DNA of 64,000 nt from Nemertoderma westbladi (Eukaryota; Xenacoelomorpha; Nemertodermatida; Nemertodermatidae), in the NCBI GenBank assembly GCA_032718475.1, contig JAUCBJ010008678.1:1-64000 (forward strand). Direction: 5' to 3'. Positions 50,271-62,830 of the stretch are shown here, in pieces. How positions within the stretch are numbered: position 1 is the first letter of the stretch; every line of letters begins with the position of its first letter. The position numbers and the translations under genes were made by a program. The notes beneath the pieces are model-generated. The model searched no databases. It was not told the origin of the DNA and saw only the letters and a list, made by a program, of their open reading frames with translations.

Positions 50271-53200
50271 ATTCCTTCTCGGTCAGCTGACCCGTCATTA
50301 GGACTACTTCTACCTAAGGTAGATTGCTTCTCGGTCAGCTGACCCGTCATTAGGACTACTTCTACCTAAGGTAGATTGCTTCTCGGTCAGCTGACCCGTC
50401 ATTAGGACTACTTCTACCTAATGTAGATTCCTTCTCGGTCAGCTGACCCGTCATTAGGACTACTTCTACCTAATGTAGATTCCTTCTCGGTCAGCTGACC
50501 CGTCATTAGGACTACTTCTACCTAATGTAGATTCCTTCTCGGTCAGCTGACCCGTCATTAGGACTACTTCTACCTAAGGTAGATTCCTTCTCGGTCAGCT
50601 GACCCGTCATTAGGACTACTTCTACCTAATGTAGATTCCTTCTCGGTCAGCTGACCCGTCATTAGGACTACTTCTACCTAAGGTAGATTGCTTCTCGGTC
50701 AGCTGACCCGTCATTAGGACTACTTCTACCTAATGTAGATTCCTTCTCGGTCAGCTGAACCGTCATTAGGACTACTTCTACCTAAGGTAGATTGCTTCTC
50801 GGTCAGCTGACCCGTCATTAGGACTACTTCTACCTAAGGTAGATTCCTTCTCGGTCAGCTGACCCGTCATTAGGACTACTTCTACCTAAGGTAGATTGCT
50901 TCTCGGTCAGCTGACCCGTCATTAGGACTACTTCTACCTAATGTAGATTCCTTCTCGGTCAGCTGAACCGTCATTAGGACTACTTCTACCTAAGGTAGAT
51001 TCCTTCTCGGTCAGCTGACCCGTCATTAGGACTACTTCTACCTAATGTAGATTCCTTCTCGGTCAGATGACCCATCATTAGGACTACTTCTACCTAATGT
51101 AGATTGCTTCTCGGTCAGATGACCCATCATTAGGACTACTTCTACCTAATGTAGATTGCTTCTCGGTCAGCTGACCCGTCATTAGGACTACTTCTACCTA
51201 ATGTAGATTCCTTCTCGGTCAGCTGAACCGTCATTAGGACTACTTCTACCTAAGGTAGATTGCTTCTCGGTCAGCTGAACCGTCATTAGGACTACTTCTA
51301 CCTAATGTAGATTCCTTCTCGGTCAGCTGACCCGTCATTAGGACTACTTCTACCTAATGTAGATTCCTTCTCGGACAGCTGAACCGTCATTAGGACTACT
51401 TCTACCTAAGGTAGATTGCTTCTCGGTCAGCTGACCCGTCATTAGGACTACTTCTACCTAATGTAGATTCCTTCTCGGTCAGCTGAACCGTCATTAGGAA
51501 TACTTCTACCTAAGGTAGATTGCTTCTCGGTCAGCTGACCCATCATTAGGACTACTTCTACCTAATGTAGATTCCTTCTCGGTCAGATGACCCATCATTA
51601 GGACTACTTCTACCTAATGTAGATTGCTTCTCGGTCAGATGACCCATCATTAGGACTACTTCTACCTAATGTAGATTGCTTCTCGGTCAGCTGAACCGTC
51701 ATTAGGAATACTTCTACCTAAGGTAGATTCCTTCTCGGTCAGCTGACCCGTCATTAGGACTACTTCTACCTAAGGTAGATTCCTTCTCGGACAGCTGACC
51801 CATCATTAGGACTACTTCTACCTAATGTAGATTCCTTCTCGGTCAGCTGAACCGTCATTAGGAATACTTCTACCTAAGGTAGATTCCTTCTCGGACAGCT
51901 GACCCATCATTAGGACTACTTCTACCTAATGTAGATTCCTTCTCGGTCAGCTGACCCGTCATTAGGACTACTTCTACCTAAGGTAGATTCCTTCTCGGTC
52001 AGCTGAACCGTCATTAGGACTACTTCTACCTAATGTAGATTCCTTCTCGGTCAGCTGACCCGTCATTAGGACTACTTCTACCTAATGTAGATTCCTTCTC
52101 GGACAGCTGACCAGTCATTAGGACTACTTCTACCTAATGTAGATTCCTTCTCGGACAGCTGACCAGTCATTAGGACTACTTCTACCTAATGTAGATTCCT
52201 TCTCGGTCAGCTGAACCGTCATTAGGACTACTTCTACCTAAGGTAGATTCCTTCTCGGTCAGCTGAACCGTCATTAGGACTACTTCTACCTAATGTAGAT
52301 AGCTTCTCGGTCAGCTGACCCGTCATTAGGACTACTTCTACCTAATGTAGATTGCTTCTCGGTCAGCTGACCCGTCATTAGGACTACTTCTACCTAAGGT
52401 AGATTCCTTCTCGGTCAGCTGAACCGTCATTAGGACTACTTCTACCTAATGTAGATTCCTTCTCGGTCAGCTGAACCGTCATTAGGACTACTTCTACCTA
52501 ATGTAGATTCCTTCTCGGTCAGCTAACCCGTCATTAGGACTACTTCTACCTAAGGTAGATTCCTTCTCGGTCAGCTGACCCGTCATTAGGACTACTTCTA
52601 CCTAATGTAGATTCCTTCTCGGTCAGCTGACCCGTCATTAGGACTACTTCTACCTAATGTAGATTCCTTCTCGGACAGCTGACCAGTCATTAGGACTACT
52701 TCTACCTAATGTAGATTCCTTCTCGGACAGCTGACCAGTCATTAGGACTACTTCTACCTAATGTAGATTCCTTCTCGGTCAGCTGAACCGTCATTAGGAC
52801 TACTTCTACCTAAGGTAGATTCCTTCTCGGTCAGCTGAACCGTCATTAGGACTACTTCTACCTAAGGTAGATTCCTTCTCGGTCAGCTGAACCGTCATTA
52901 GGACTACTTCTACCTAATGTAGATAGCTTCTCGGTCAGCTGACCCGTCATTAGGACTACTTCTACCTAATGTAGATTCCTTCTCGGTCAGCTGAACCGTC
53001 ATTAGGACTACTTCTACCTAAGGTAGATTCCTTCTCGGTCAGCTGAACCGTCATTAGGACTACTTCTACCTAATGTAGATAGCTTCTCGGTCAGCTGACC
53101 CGTCATTAGGACTACTTCTACCTAATGTAGATTATTCTCGGTCAGCTGAACCGTCATTAGGACTACTTCTACCTAAGGTAGATTCCTTCTCGGTCAGCTG

Positions 53201-56200
53201 AACCGTCATTAGGACTACTTCTACCTAATGTAGATTCCTTCTCGGACAGCTGACCAGTCATTAGGACTACTTCTACCTAATGTAGATTCCTTCTCGGTCA
53301 GCTGAACCGTCATTAGGACTACTTCTACCTAAGGTAGATTCCTTCTCGGTCAGCTGAACCGTCATTAGGACTACTTCTACCTAATGTAGATAGCTTCTCG
53401 GTCAGCTGACCCGTCATTAGGACTACTTCTACCTAATGTAGATTCCTTCTCGGTCAGCTGACCCGTCATTAGGACTACTTCTACCTAAGGTAGATTGCTT
53501 CTCGGTCAGCTGAACCGTCATTAGGACTACTTCTACCTAATGTAGATTCCTTCTCGGACAGCTGACCAGTCATTAGGACTACTTCTACCTAATGTAGATT
53601 CCTTCTCGGTCAGCTGAACCGTCATTAGGACTACTTCTACCTAAGGTAGATTCCTTCTCGGACAGCTGACCCGTCATTAGGACTACTTCTACCTAAGGTA
53701 GATTCCTTCTCGGTCAGATGACCCGTCATTAGGACTACTTCTACCTAATGTAGATTGCTTCTCGGTCAGCTGACCCGTCATTAGGACTACTTCTACCTAA
53801 TGTAGATTCCTTCTCGGTCAGCTGAACCGTCATTAGGACTACTTCTACCTAATGTAGATTCCTTCTCGGTCAGCTGACCCGTCATTAGGACTACTTCTAC
53901 CTAATGTAGATTCCTTCTCGGTCAGCTGACCCATCATTAGGACTACTTCTACCTAATGTAGATTCCTTCTCGGTCAGCTGAACCGTCATTAGGACTACTT
54001 CTACCTAATGTAGATTCCTTCTCGGTCAGCTGACCCGTCATTAGGACTACTTCTACCTAATGTAGATTGCTTGTCGGTCAGCTGACCAGTCATTAGGACT
54101 ACTTCTACCTAATGTAGATTCCTTCTCGGTCAGCTGACCCGTCATTAGGACTACTTCTACCTAATGTAGATTCCTTCTCGGTCAGCTGACCCGTCATTAG
54201 GACTACTTCTACCTAAGGTAGATTGCTTCTCGGTCAGCTGAACCGTCATTAGGACTACTTCTACCTAATGTAGATTCCTTCTCGGACAGCTGACCCGTCA
54301 TTAGGACTACTTCTACCTAATGTAGATTCCTTCTCGGTCAGCTGACCCGTCATTAGGACTACTTCTACCTAATGTAGATTCCTTCTCGGACAGCTGACCC
54401 GTCATTAGGACTACTTCTACCTAATGTAGATTCCTTCTCGGTCAGCTGACCCGTCATTAGGACTACTTCTACCTAATGTAGATTCCTTCTCGGTCAGCTG
54501 ACCCGTCATTAGGACTACTTCTACCTAATGTAGATTCCTTCTCGGTCAGCTGACCCGTCATTAGGACTACTTCTACCTAATGTAGATTCCTTCTCGGTCA
54601 GATGACCCGTCATTAGGACTACTTCTACCTAATGTAGATTGCTTCTCGGTCAGCTGACCCGTCATTAGGACTACTTCTACCTAATGTAGATTCCTTCTCG
54701 GTCAGCTGACCCTTCATTAGGACTACTTCTACCTAATGTAGATTCCTTCTCGGTCAGATGACCCGTCATTAGGACTACTTCTACCTAATGTAGATTGCTT
54801 CTCGGTCAGCTGACCCGTCATTAGGACTACTTCTACCTAATGTAGATTCCTTCTCGGTCAGCTGAACCGTCATTAGGACTACTTCTACCTAATGTAGATT
54901 CCTTCTCGGTCAGATGACCCGTCATTAGGACTACTTCTACCTAATGTAGATTGCTTCTCGGTCAGCTGACCCGTCATTAGGACTACTTCTACCTAATGTA
55001 GATTCCTTCTCGGTCAGCTGACCCTTCATTAGGACTACTTCTACCTAATGTAGATTGCTTCTCGGTCAGATGACCCATCATTAGGACTACTTCTACCTAA
55101 GGTAGATTGCTTCTCGGTCAGCTGACCCGTCATTAGGACTACTTCTACCTAATGTAGATTCCTTCTCGGTCAGCTGAACCGTCATTAGGACTACTTCTAC
55201 CTAATGTAGATTCCTTCTCGGTCAGCTGAACCGTCATTAGGACTACTTCTACCTAAGGTATATTCCTTCTCGGTCAGCTGACCCGTCATTAGGACTACTT
55301 CTACCTAATGTAGATTCCTTCTCGGTCAGATGACCCATCATTAGGACTACTTCTACCTAATGTAGATTCCTTCTCGGTCAGATGACCCATCATTAGGACT
55401 ACTTCTACCTAATGTAGATTGCTTCTCGGTCAGATGACCCATCATTAGGACTACTTCTACCTAAGGTAGATTGCTTCTCGGTCAGATGACCCATCATTAG
55501 GACTACTTCTACCTAATGTAGATTCCTTCTCGGTCAGCTGAACCGTCATTAGGACTACTTATACCTAATGTAGATTCCTTCTCGGTCAGCTGACCCGTCA
55601 TTAGGACTACTTCTACCTAAGGTAGATTGCTTCTCGGTCAGCTGACCCGTCATTAGGACTACTTCTACCTAAGGTAGATTGCTTCTCGGTCAGCTGACCC
55701 GTCATTAGGACTACTTCTACCTAAGGTAGATTCCTTCTCGGTCAGCTGACCCGTCATTAGGACTACTTCTACCTAAGGTAGATTGCTTCTCGGTCAGCTG
55801 ACCCGTCATTAGGACTACTTCTACCTAATGTAGATTCCTTCTCGGTCAGCTGAACCGTCATTAGGACTACTTCTACCTAAGGTATATTCCTTCTCGGTCA
55901 GCTGACCCGTCGTTAGGACTACTTCTACCTAAGGTAGATTGCTTCTCGGTCAGCTGACCCGTCATTAGGACTACTTCTACCTAAGGTAGATTGCTTCTCG
56001 GTCAGCTGACCCGTCATTAGGACTACTTCTACCTAATGTAGATTCCTTCTCGGTCAGATGACCCATCATTAGGACTACTTCTACCTAATGTAGATTCCTT
56101 CTCGGTCAGCTGACCCGTCATTAGGACTACTTCTACCTAATGTAGATTCCTTCTCGGTCAGCTGAACCGTCATTAGGACTACTTCTACCTAAGGTATATT

Positions 56201-56270
56201 CCTTCTCGGTCAGCTGACCCGTCGTTAGGACTACTTCTACCTAAGGTAGATTCCTTCTCGGTCAGCTGAC
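50271..56270. repeat. Array segment 8: GAACCG, CAGATG/CCCATC and GATAGC units
   Basis: A4 (GAACCG) units are common, as are units joined by CAGATGACCCATC (51.07-51.65 and 55.07-55.5 kb), which break the joint palindrome. GATAGCTTC units lie at 52301, 52925, 53081 and 53392, spaced 12, 3 and 6 units (the last short by one base from a deletion at about 53134). CGGACAGCTGACCAG pairs are linked to them. CCCTTCATT (T7) units start at about 54.71 kb. Confidence 0.75.
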
Positions 56271-58409
56271 CCGTCATTAGGACTACTTCTACCTAAGGTA
56301 GAATCCTTCTAGGACAGCTGACCCGTCATTAGGACTACTTCTACCTAAGGTAGATTCCTTCTCGGTCAGCTGACCCGTCATTAGGACTACTTCTACCTAA
56401 GGTAGAATCCTTCTAGGACAGCTGACCCGTCATTAGGACTACTTCTACCTAATGTAGATTCCTTCTCGGTCAGCTGACCCGTCATTAGGACTACTTCTAC
56501 CTAAGGTATAATCCTTCTAGGACAGCTGACCCGTCATTAGGACTACTTCTACCTAATGTAGATTCCTTCTCGGTCAGCTGACCCGTCATTAGGACTACTT
56601 CTACCTAATGTAGATTCCTTCTCGGTCAGCTGACCCGTCATTAGGACTACTTCTACCTAAGGTAGATTCCTTCCCGGTCAGCTGACCCGTCATTAGGACT
56701 ACTTCTACCTAAGGTAGAATCCTTCTAGGACAGCTGACCCGTCATTAGGACTACTTCTACCTAAGGTAGATTCCTTCTCGGTCAGCTGACCCGTCATTAG
56801 GACTACTTCTACCTAAGGTAGAATCCTTCTAGGACAGCTGACCCGTCATTAGGACTACTTCTACCTAATGTAGATTCCTTCTCGGTCAGCTGACCCGTCA
56901 TTAGGACTACTTCTACCTAAGGTAGAATCCTTCTAGGACAGCTGACCCGTCATTAGGACTACTTCTACCTAAGGTAGAATCCTTCTAGGACAGCTGACCC
57001 GTCATTAGGACTACTTCTACCTAATGTAGATTCCTTCTCGGACAGCTGACCCGTCATTAGGACTACTTCTACCTAAGGTAGATTCCTTCTCGGTCAGCTG
57101 AACCGTCATTAGGACTACTTCTACCTAATGTAGATTCCTTCTCGGTCAGCTGACCCGTCATTAGGACTACTTCTACCTAATGTAGATTCCTTCCCGGTCA
57201 GCTGACCCGTCATTAGGACTACTTCTACCTAAGGTAGATTCCTTCTCGGTCAGCTGAACCGTCATTAGGACTACTTCTACCTAATGTAGATTCCTTCTCG
57301 GTCAGCTGACCCGTCATTAGGACTACTTCTACCTAATGTAGATTCCTTCTCGGTCAGCTGACCCGTCATTAGGACTACTTCTACCTAATGTAGATTCCTT
57401 CCCGGTCAGCTGACCCGTCATTAGGACTACTTCTACCTAAGGTAGATTCCTTCTCGGTCAGCTGAACCGTCATTAGGACTACTTCTACCTAATGTAGATT
57501 CCTTCTCGGTCAGCTGACCCGTCATTAGGACTACTTCTACCTAATGTAGATTCCTTCCCGGTCAGCTGAACCGTCATTAGGACTACTTCTACCTAATGTA
57601 GATTCCTTCTCGGTCAGCTGACCCGTCATTAGGACTACTTCTACCTAATGTAGATTCCTTCTCGGTCAGCTGACCCGTCATTAGGACTACTTCTACCTAA
57701 TGTAGATTCCTTCCCGCTCAGCTGACCCGTCATTAGGACTACTTCTACCTAATGTAGATTCCTTCTCGGTCAGCTGACCCGTCATTAGGACTACTTCTAC
57801 CTAAGTTAGATTCCTTCTCGGTCAGCTGACCCGTCATTAGGACTACTTCTACCTAAGGTAGAATCCTTCTAGGACAGCTGACCCGTCATTAGGAATACTT
57901 CTACCTAAGGTAGAATCCTTCTAGGACAGCTGACCCGTCATTAGGACTACTTCTACCTAATGTAGATTCCTTCTCGGTCAGCTGACCCGTCATTAGGACT
58001 ACTTCTACCTAATGTAGATTCCTTCTCGGTCAGCTGACCCGTCATTAGGACTACTTCTACCTAAGGTAGAATCCTTCTAGGACAGCTGACCCGTCATTAG
58101 GACTACTTCTACCTAAGGTAGAATCCTTCTAGGACAGCTGACCCGTCATTAGGACTACTTCTACCTAAGGTAGATTCCTTCCCGGTCAGCTGACCCGTCA
58201 TTAGGACTACTTCTACCTAATGTAGATTCCTTCTCGGTCAGCTGACCCGTCATTAGGACTACTTCTACCTAATGTAGATTCCTTCTCGGTCAGCTGAACC
58301 GTCATTAGGACTACTTCTACCTAATGTAGATTCCTTCTCGGTCAGCTGACCCTTCATTAGGACTACTTCTACCTAATGTAGATTCCTTCTCGGTCAGCTG
58401 ACCCTTCAT

Positions 58410-59758
58410 TAGGACTACTTCTACCTAAGGTAGATTCCTTCTCGGTCAGCTGACCCGTCATTAGGACTACTTCTACCTAATGTAGATTCCTTCTCGGTCA
58501 GCTGACCCATCATTAGGACTACTTCTACCTAATGTAGATTCCTTCTTGGACAGCCGACCCGTCATTAGGACTACTTCTACCTAAGGTAGAATCCTTCTAG
58601 GACAGCTGACCCGTCATTAGGACTACTTCTACCTAAGGTAGATTCCTTCCCGGTCAGCTGACCCGTCATTAGGACTACTTCTACCTAAGGTAGAATCCTT
58701 CTAGGACAGCTGACCCGTCATTAGGACTACTTCTACCTAATGTAGATTCCTTCTCGGTCAGCTGAACCGTCATTAGGACTACTTCTACCTAATGTAGATT
58801 CCTTCTCGGTCAGCTGAACCGTCATTAGGACTACTTCTACCTAAGGTAGATTCCTTCTCGGTCAGCTGACCCGTCATTAGGACTACTTCTACCTAAGGTA
58901 GATTCCTTCTCGGTCAGCTGACCCGTCATTAGGACTACTTCTACCTAAGGTAGAATCCTTCTAGGACAGCTGACCCGTCATTAGGACTACTTCTACATAA
59001 GGTAGATTCCTTCTCGGTCAGCTGACCCGTCATTAGGACTACTTCTACCTAAGGTAGAATCCTTCTAGGACAGCTGACCCGTCATTAGGACTACTTCTAC
59101 CTAATGTAGATTCCTTCTCGGTCAGCTGACCCGTCATTAGGACTACTTCTACCTAAGGTAGATTCCTTCTCGGTCAGCTGACCCGTCATTAGGACTACTT
59201 CTACCTAATGTAGATTCCTTCTCGGTCAGCTGACCCATCATTAGGACTACTTCTACCTAATGTAGATTCCTTCTTGGACAGCCGACCCGTCATTAGGACT
59301 ACTTCTACCTAAGGTAGAATCCTTCTAGGACAGCTGACCCGTCATTAGGACTACTTCTACCTAAGGTAGATTCCTTCCCGGTCAGCTGACCCGTCATTAG
59401 GACTACTTCTACCTAAGGTAGAATCCTTCTAGGACAGCTGACCCGTCATTAGGACTACTTCTACCTAATGTAGATTCCTTCTCGGTCAGCTGAACCGTCA
59501 TTAGGACTACTTCTACCTAATGTAGATTCCTTCTCGGTCAGCTGAACCGTCATTAGGACTACTTCTACCTAAGGTAGATTCCTTCTCGGTCAGCTGACCC
59601 GTCATTAGGACTACTTCTACCTAAGGTAGATTCCTTCTCGGTCAGCTGACCCGTCATTAGGACTACTTCTACCTAAGGTAGAATCCTTCTCGGTCAGCTG
59701 ACCCGTCATTAGGACTACTTCTACATAAGGTAGATTCCTTCTCGGTCAGCTGACCCGT
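58410..59758. repeat. 14-unit tandem duplication within segment 9
   Basis: 58410-59030 matches 59138-59758 at an offset of 728 (14 units). Shared markers are GACCCATC, TTCTTGGACAGCCGACCC (58543 and 59271), the A37 units and a rare TTCTACATAAGG (58991 and 59719). A GTAGAATCCTTCTCGG unit near 59692 in the second copy looks like a recombinant of the A37 and standard forms. Confidence 0.8.
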
Positions 59759-59759
59759 C

Positions 59760-60490
59760 ATTAGGACTACTTCTACCTAAGGTAGATTCCTTCTCGGTCA
59801 GCTGAACCGTCATTAGGACTACTTCTACCTAATGTAGATTCCTTCTCGGTCAGCTGACCCGTCATTAGGACTACTTCTACCTAATGTAGATTCCTTCCCG
59901 GTCAGCTGAACCGTCATTAGGACTACTTCTACCTAATGTAGATTCCTTCTCGGTCAGCTGACCCGTCATTAGGACTACTTCTACCTAATGTAGATTCCTT
60001 CTCGGTCAGCTGACCCGTCATTAGGACTACTTCTACCTAATGTAGATTCCTTCCCGCTTAGCTGACCCGTCATTAGGACTACTTCTACCTAATGTAGATT
60101 CCTTCTCGGTCAGCTGACCCGTCATTAGGACTACTTCTACCTAAGGTAGATTCCTTCTCGGTCAGCTGACCCGTCATTAGGACTACTTCTACCTAAGGTA
60201 GAATCCTTCTAGGACAGCTGACCCGTCATTAGGAATACTTCTACCTAAGGTAGAATCCTTCAAGGACAGCTGACCCGTCATTAGGACTACTTCTACCTAA
60301 TGTAGATTCCTTCTCGGTCAGCTGACCCGTCATTAGGACTACTTCTACCTAATGTAGATTCCTTCTCGGTCAGCTGACCCGTCATTAGGACTACTTCTAC
60401 CTAAGGTAGAATCCTTCTAGGACAGCTGACCCGTCATTAGGACTACTTCTACCTAAGGTAGAATCCTTCTAGGACAGCTGACCCGTCATT
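59760..60490. repeat. 45-unit displaced copy of 57420-58150
   Basis: This stretch tracks 57420-58150 at an offset of 2,340 (45 units): GAACCG, TTCCCGG with GAACCG, a TTCCCGCT unit (57711 and 60051), GGAATAC with A37, and paired A37 units. Differences are single bases (CTCA versus CTTA after CCCG; CTAGG versus CAAGG at about 60261; GTTAG at about 57794 versus GGTAG). Confidence 0.8.
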
Positions 60491-61379
60491 AGGACTACTT
60501 CTACCTAATGTAGATTGCTTCTCGGTCAGCTGACCCGTCATTAGGACTACTTCTACCTAATGTAGATTCCTTCTCGGTCAGCTGACCCGTCATTAGGACT
60601 ACTTCTACCTAATGTAGATTCCTTCTCGGTCAGCTGACCCGTCATTAGGACTACTTCTACCTAAGGTAGATTCCTTCCCGGTCAGCTGACCCGTCATTAG
60701 GACTACTTCTACCTAATGTAGATTCCTTCTCGGTCAGCTGACCCGTCATTAGGACTACTTCTACCTAAGGTAGATTCCTTCCCGGTCAGCTGACCGGTCA
60801 TTAGGACTACTTCTACCTAAGGTAGAATCTTTCTAGGACAGCTGACCCGTCATTAGGACTACTTCTACCTAATGTAGATTCCTTCTCGGTCAGCTGACCC
60901 GTCATTAGGACTACTTCTACCTAATGTAGATTCCTTCTCGGTCAGCTGACCCGTCATTAGGACTACTTCTACCTAAGGTAGATTCCTTCCCGGTCAGCTG
61001 ACCCGTCATTAGGACTACTTCTACCTAATGTAGATTCCTTCTCGGTCAGCTGACCCGTCATTAGGACTACTTCTACCTAAGGTAGATTCCTTCCCGGTCA
61101 GCTGACCGGTCATTAGGACTACTTCTACCTAAGGTAGAATCTTTCTAGGACAGCTGACCCGTCATTAGGACTACTTCTACCTAATGTAGATTCCTTCTCG
61201 GTCAGCTGACCCGTCATTAGGACTACTTCTACCTAAGGTAGATTCCTTCTCGGTCAGCTGGCCCGTCATTAGGACTACTTCTACCTAATGTAGATTGCTT
61301 CTCGGTCAGCTGACCCGTCATTAGGACTACTTCTACCTAAGGTAGATTGCTTCTCGGACAGCTGACCCGTCATTAGGAC

Positions 61380-62830
61380 TACTTCTACCTAAGATAGATT
61401 CCTTCTCAATCAGCTGACCCGTCATTAGGACTACTTCTACCTAAGGTAGATTCCTTCTCGGTCAGCTGACCCGTCATTAGGACTACTTCTACCTAATGTA
61501 GATTCCTTCTCGGTCAGCTGACCCGTCATTAGGACTACTTCTACCTAAGATAGATTCCTTCTCAATCAGCTGACCCGTCATTAGGACTACTTCTACCTAA
61601 GGTAGATTCCTTCCCGGTCAGCTGACCGGTCATTAGGACACTTCTAAATAAGGTAGATTCCTTCTAGGACAGCTGACCCGTCATTAGGACTACTTCTACC
61701 TAAGGTAGATTGCTTCTCGGACAGCTGACCCGTCATTAGGACTACTTCTACCTAAGATAGATTCCTTCTCAATCAGCTGACCCGTCATTAGGACTACTTC
61801 TACCTAAGGTAGATTCCTTCTCGGTCAGCTGACCCGTCATTAGGACTACTTCTACCTAATGTAGATTCCTTCTCGGTCAGCTGACCCGTCATTAGGACTA
61901 CTTCTACCTAAGATAGATTCCTTCTCAATCAGCTGACCCGTCATTAGGACTACTTCTACCTAAGGTAGATTCCTTCTCGGTCAGCTGACCCGTCATTAGG
62001 ACTACTTCTACCTAAGATAGATTCCTTCTCAATCAGCTGACCCGTCATTAGGACTACTTCTACGTAATGTAGATTCCTTCTCGGTCAGCTGACCCGTCAT
62101 TAGGACTACTTCTACCTAAGGCAGATTCCTTCTCGGTCAGCTGAACCGTCATTAGGACTACTTCTACCTAATGTAGATCGCTTCTCGGTCAGCTGACCCG
62201 TCATTAGGACTACTTCTACCTAAGGTAGATTCCTTCTCGGTCAGCTGACCCGTCATTAGGACTACTTCTACCTAATGTAGATTCCTTCTCGGTCAGCTGA
62301 CCCGTCATTAGGACTACTTCTACCTAAGATAGATTCCTTCTCAATCAGCTGACCCGTCATTAGGACTACTTCTACCTAATGTAGATTCCTTCTTGGACAG
62401 CTGACCCGTCATTAGGACTACTTCTACCTGATGTAGATTCCTTCTCGGTCAGCTGACCCGTCATTAGGACTACTTCTACCTAAGGTAGATTCCTTCTCGG
62501 TCAGCTGACCCGTCATTAGGACTACTTCTACCTAATGTAGATTCCTTCTCGGTCAGCTGACCCGTCATTAGGACTACTTCTACCTAAGATAGATTCCTTC
62601 TCAATCAGCTGACCCGTCATTAGGACTACTTCTACCTAAGGTAGATTCCTTCTCGGTCAGCTGACCCGTCATTAGGACTACTTCTACCTGATGTAGATTC
62701 CTTCTCGGTCAGCTGACCCGTCATTAGGACTACTTCTACCTAAGATAGATTCCTTCTCAATCAGCTGACCCGTCATTAGGACTACTTCTACCTAATGTAG
62801 ATTCCTTCTTGGACAGCTGACCCGTCATTA
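61380..62830. repeat. Array segment 10: AAGATAG plus CTCAATCAG haplotype
   Basis: Units with AAGATAGATTCC and CTCAATCAG on the same unit occur at about 61391, 61547, 61755, 61911, 62013, 62325, 62584 and 62741, interspersed with standard units at two- to six-unit intervals. Each half of the haplotype is seen alone elsewhere (AAGATAG at 21721, 24838, 40801; CTCAATC at about 49343 and after 63.1 kb). The doublet AA at unit 46-47 breaks the outer two pairs of the joint palindrome. A divergent unit near 61631 has GGACAC and CTAAATAAGG. Confidence 0.75.

Larger units (their letters stand above)
56270..61170. repeat. Array segment 9: A37+A45+A48 haplotype
   Basis: GTAGAATCCTTCTAGGACAG units (A37, A45 and A48 on the same unit) appear again and again here and almost nowhere else; related GTATAATCC units are at about 23703 and 56513. 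TTCCCGG (C44) units are confined to about the same span. The three changes travel together, which marks one founder unit that was amplified and interspersed with standard units. Confidence 0.8.
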
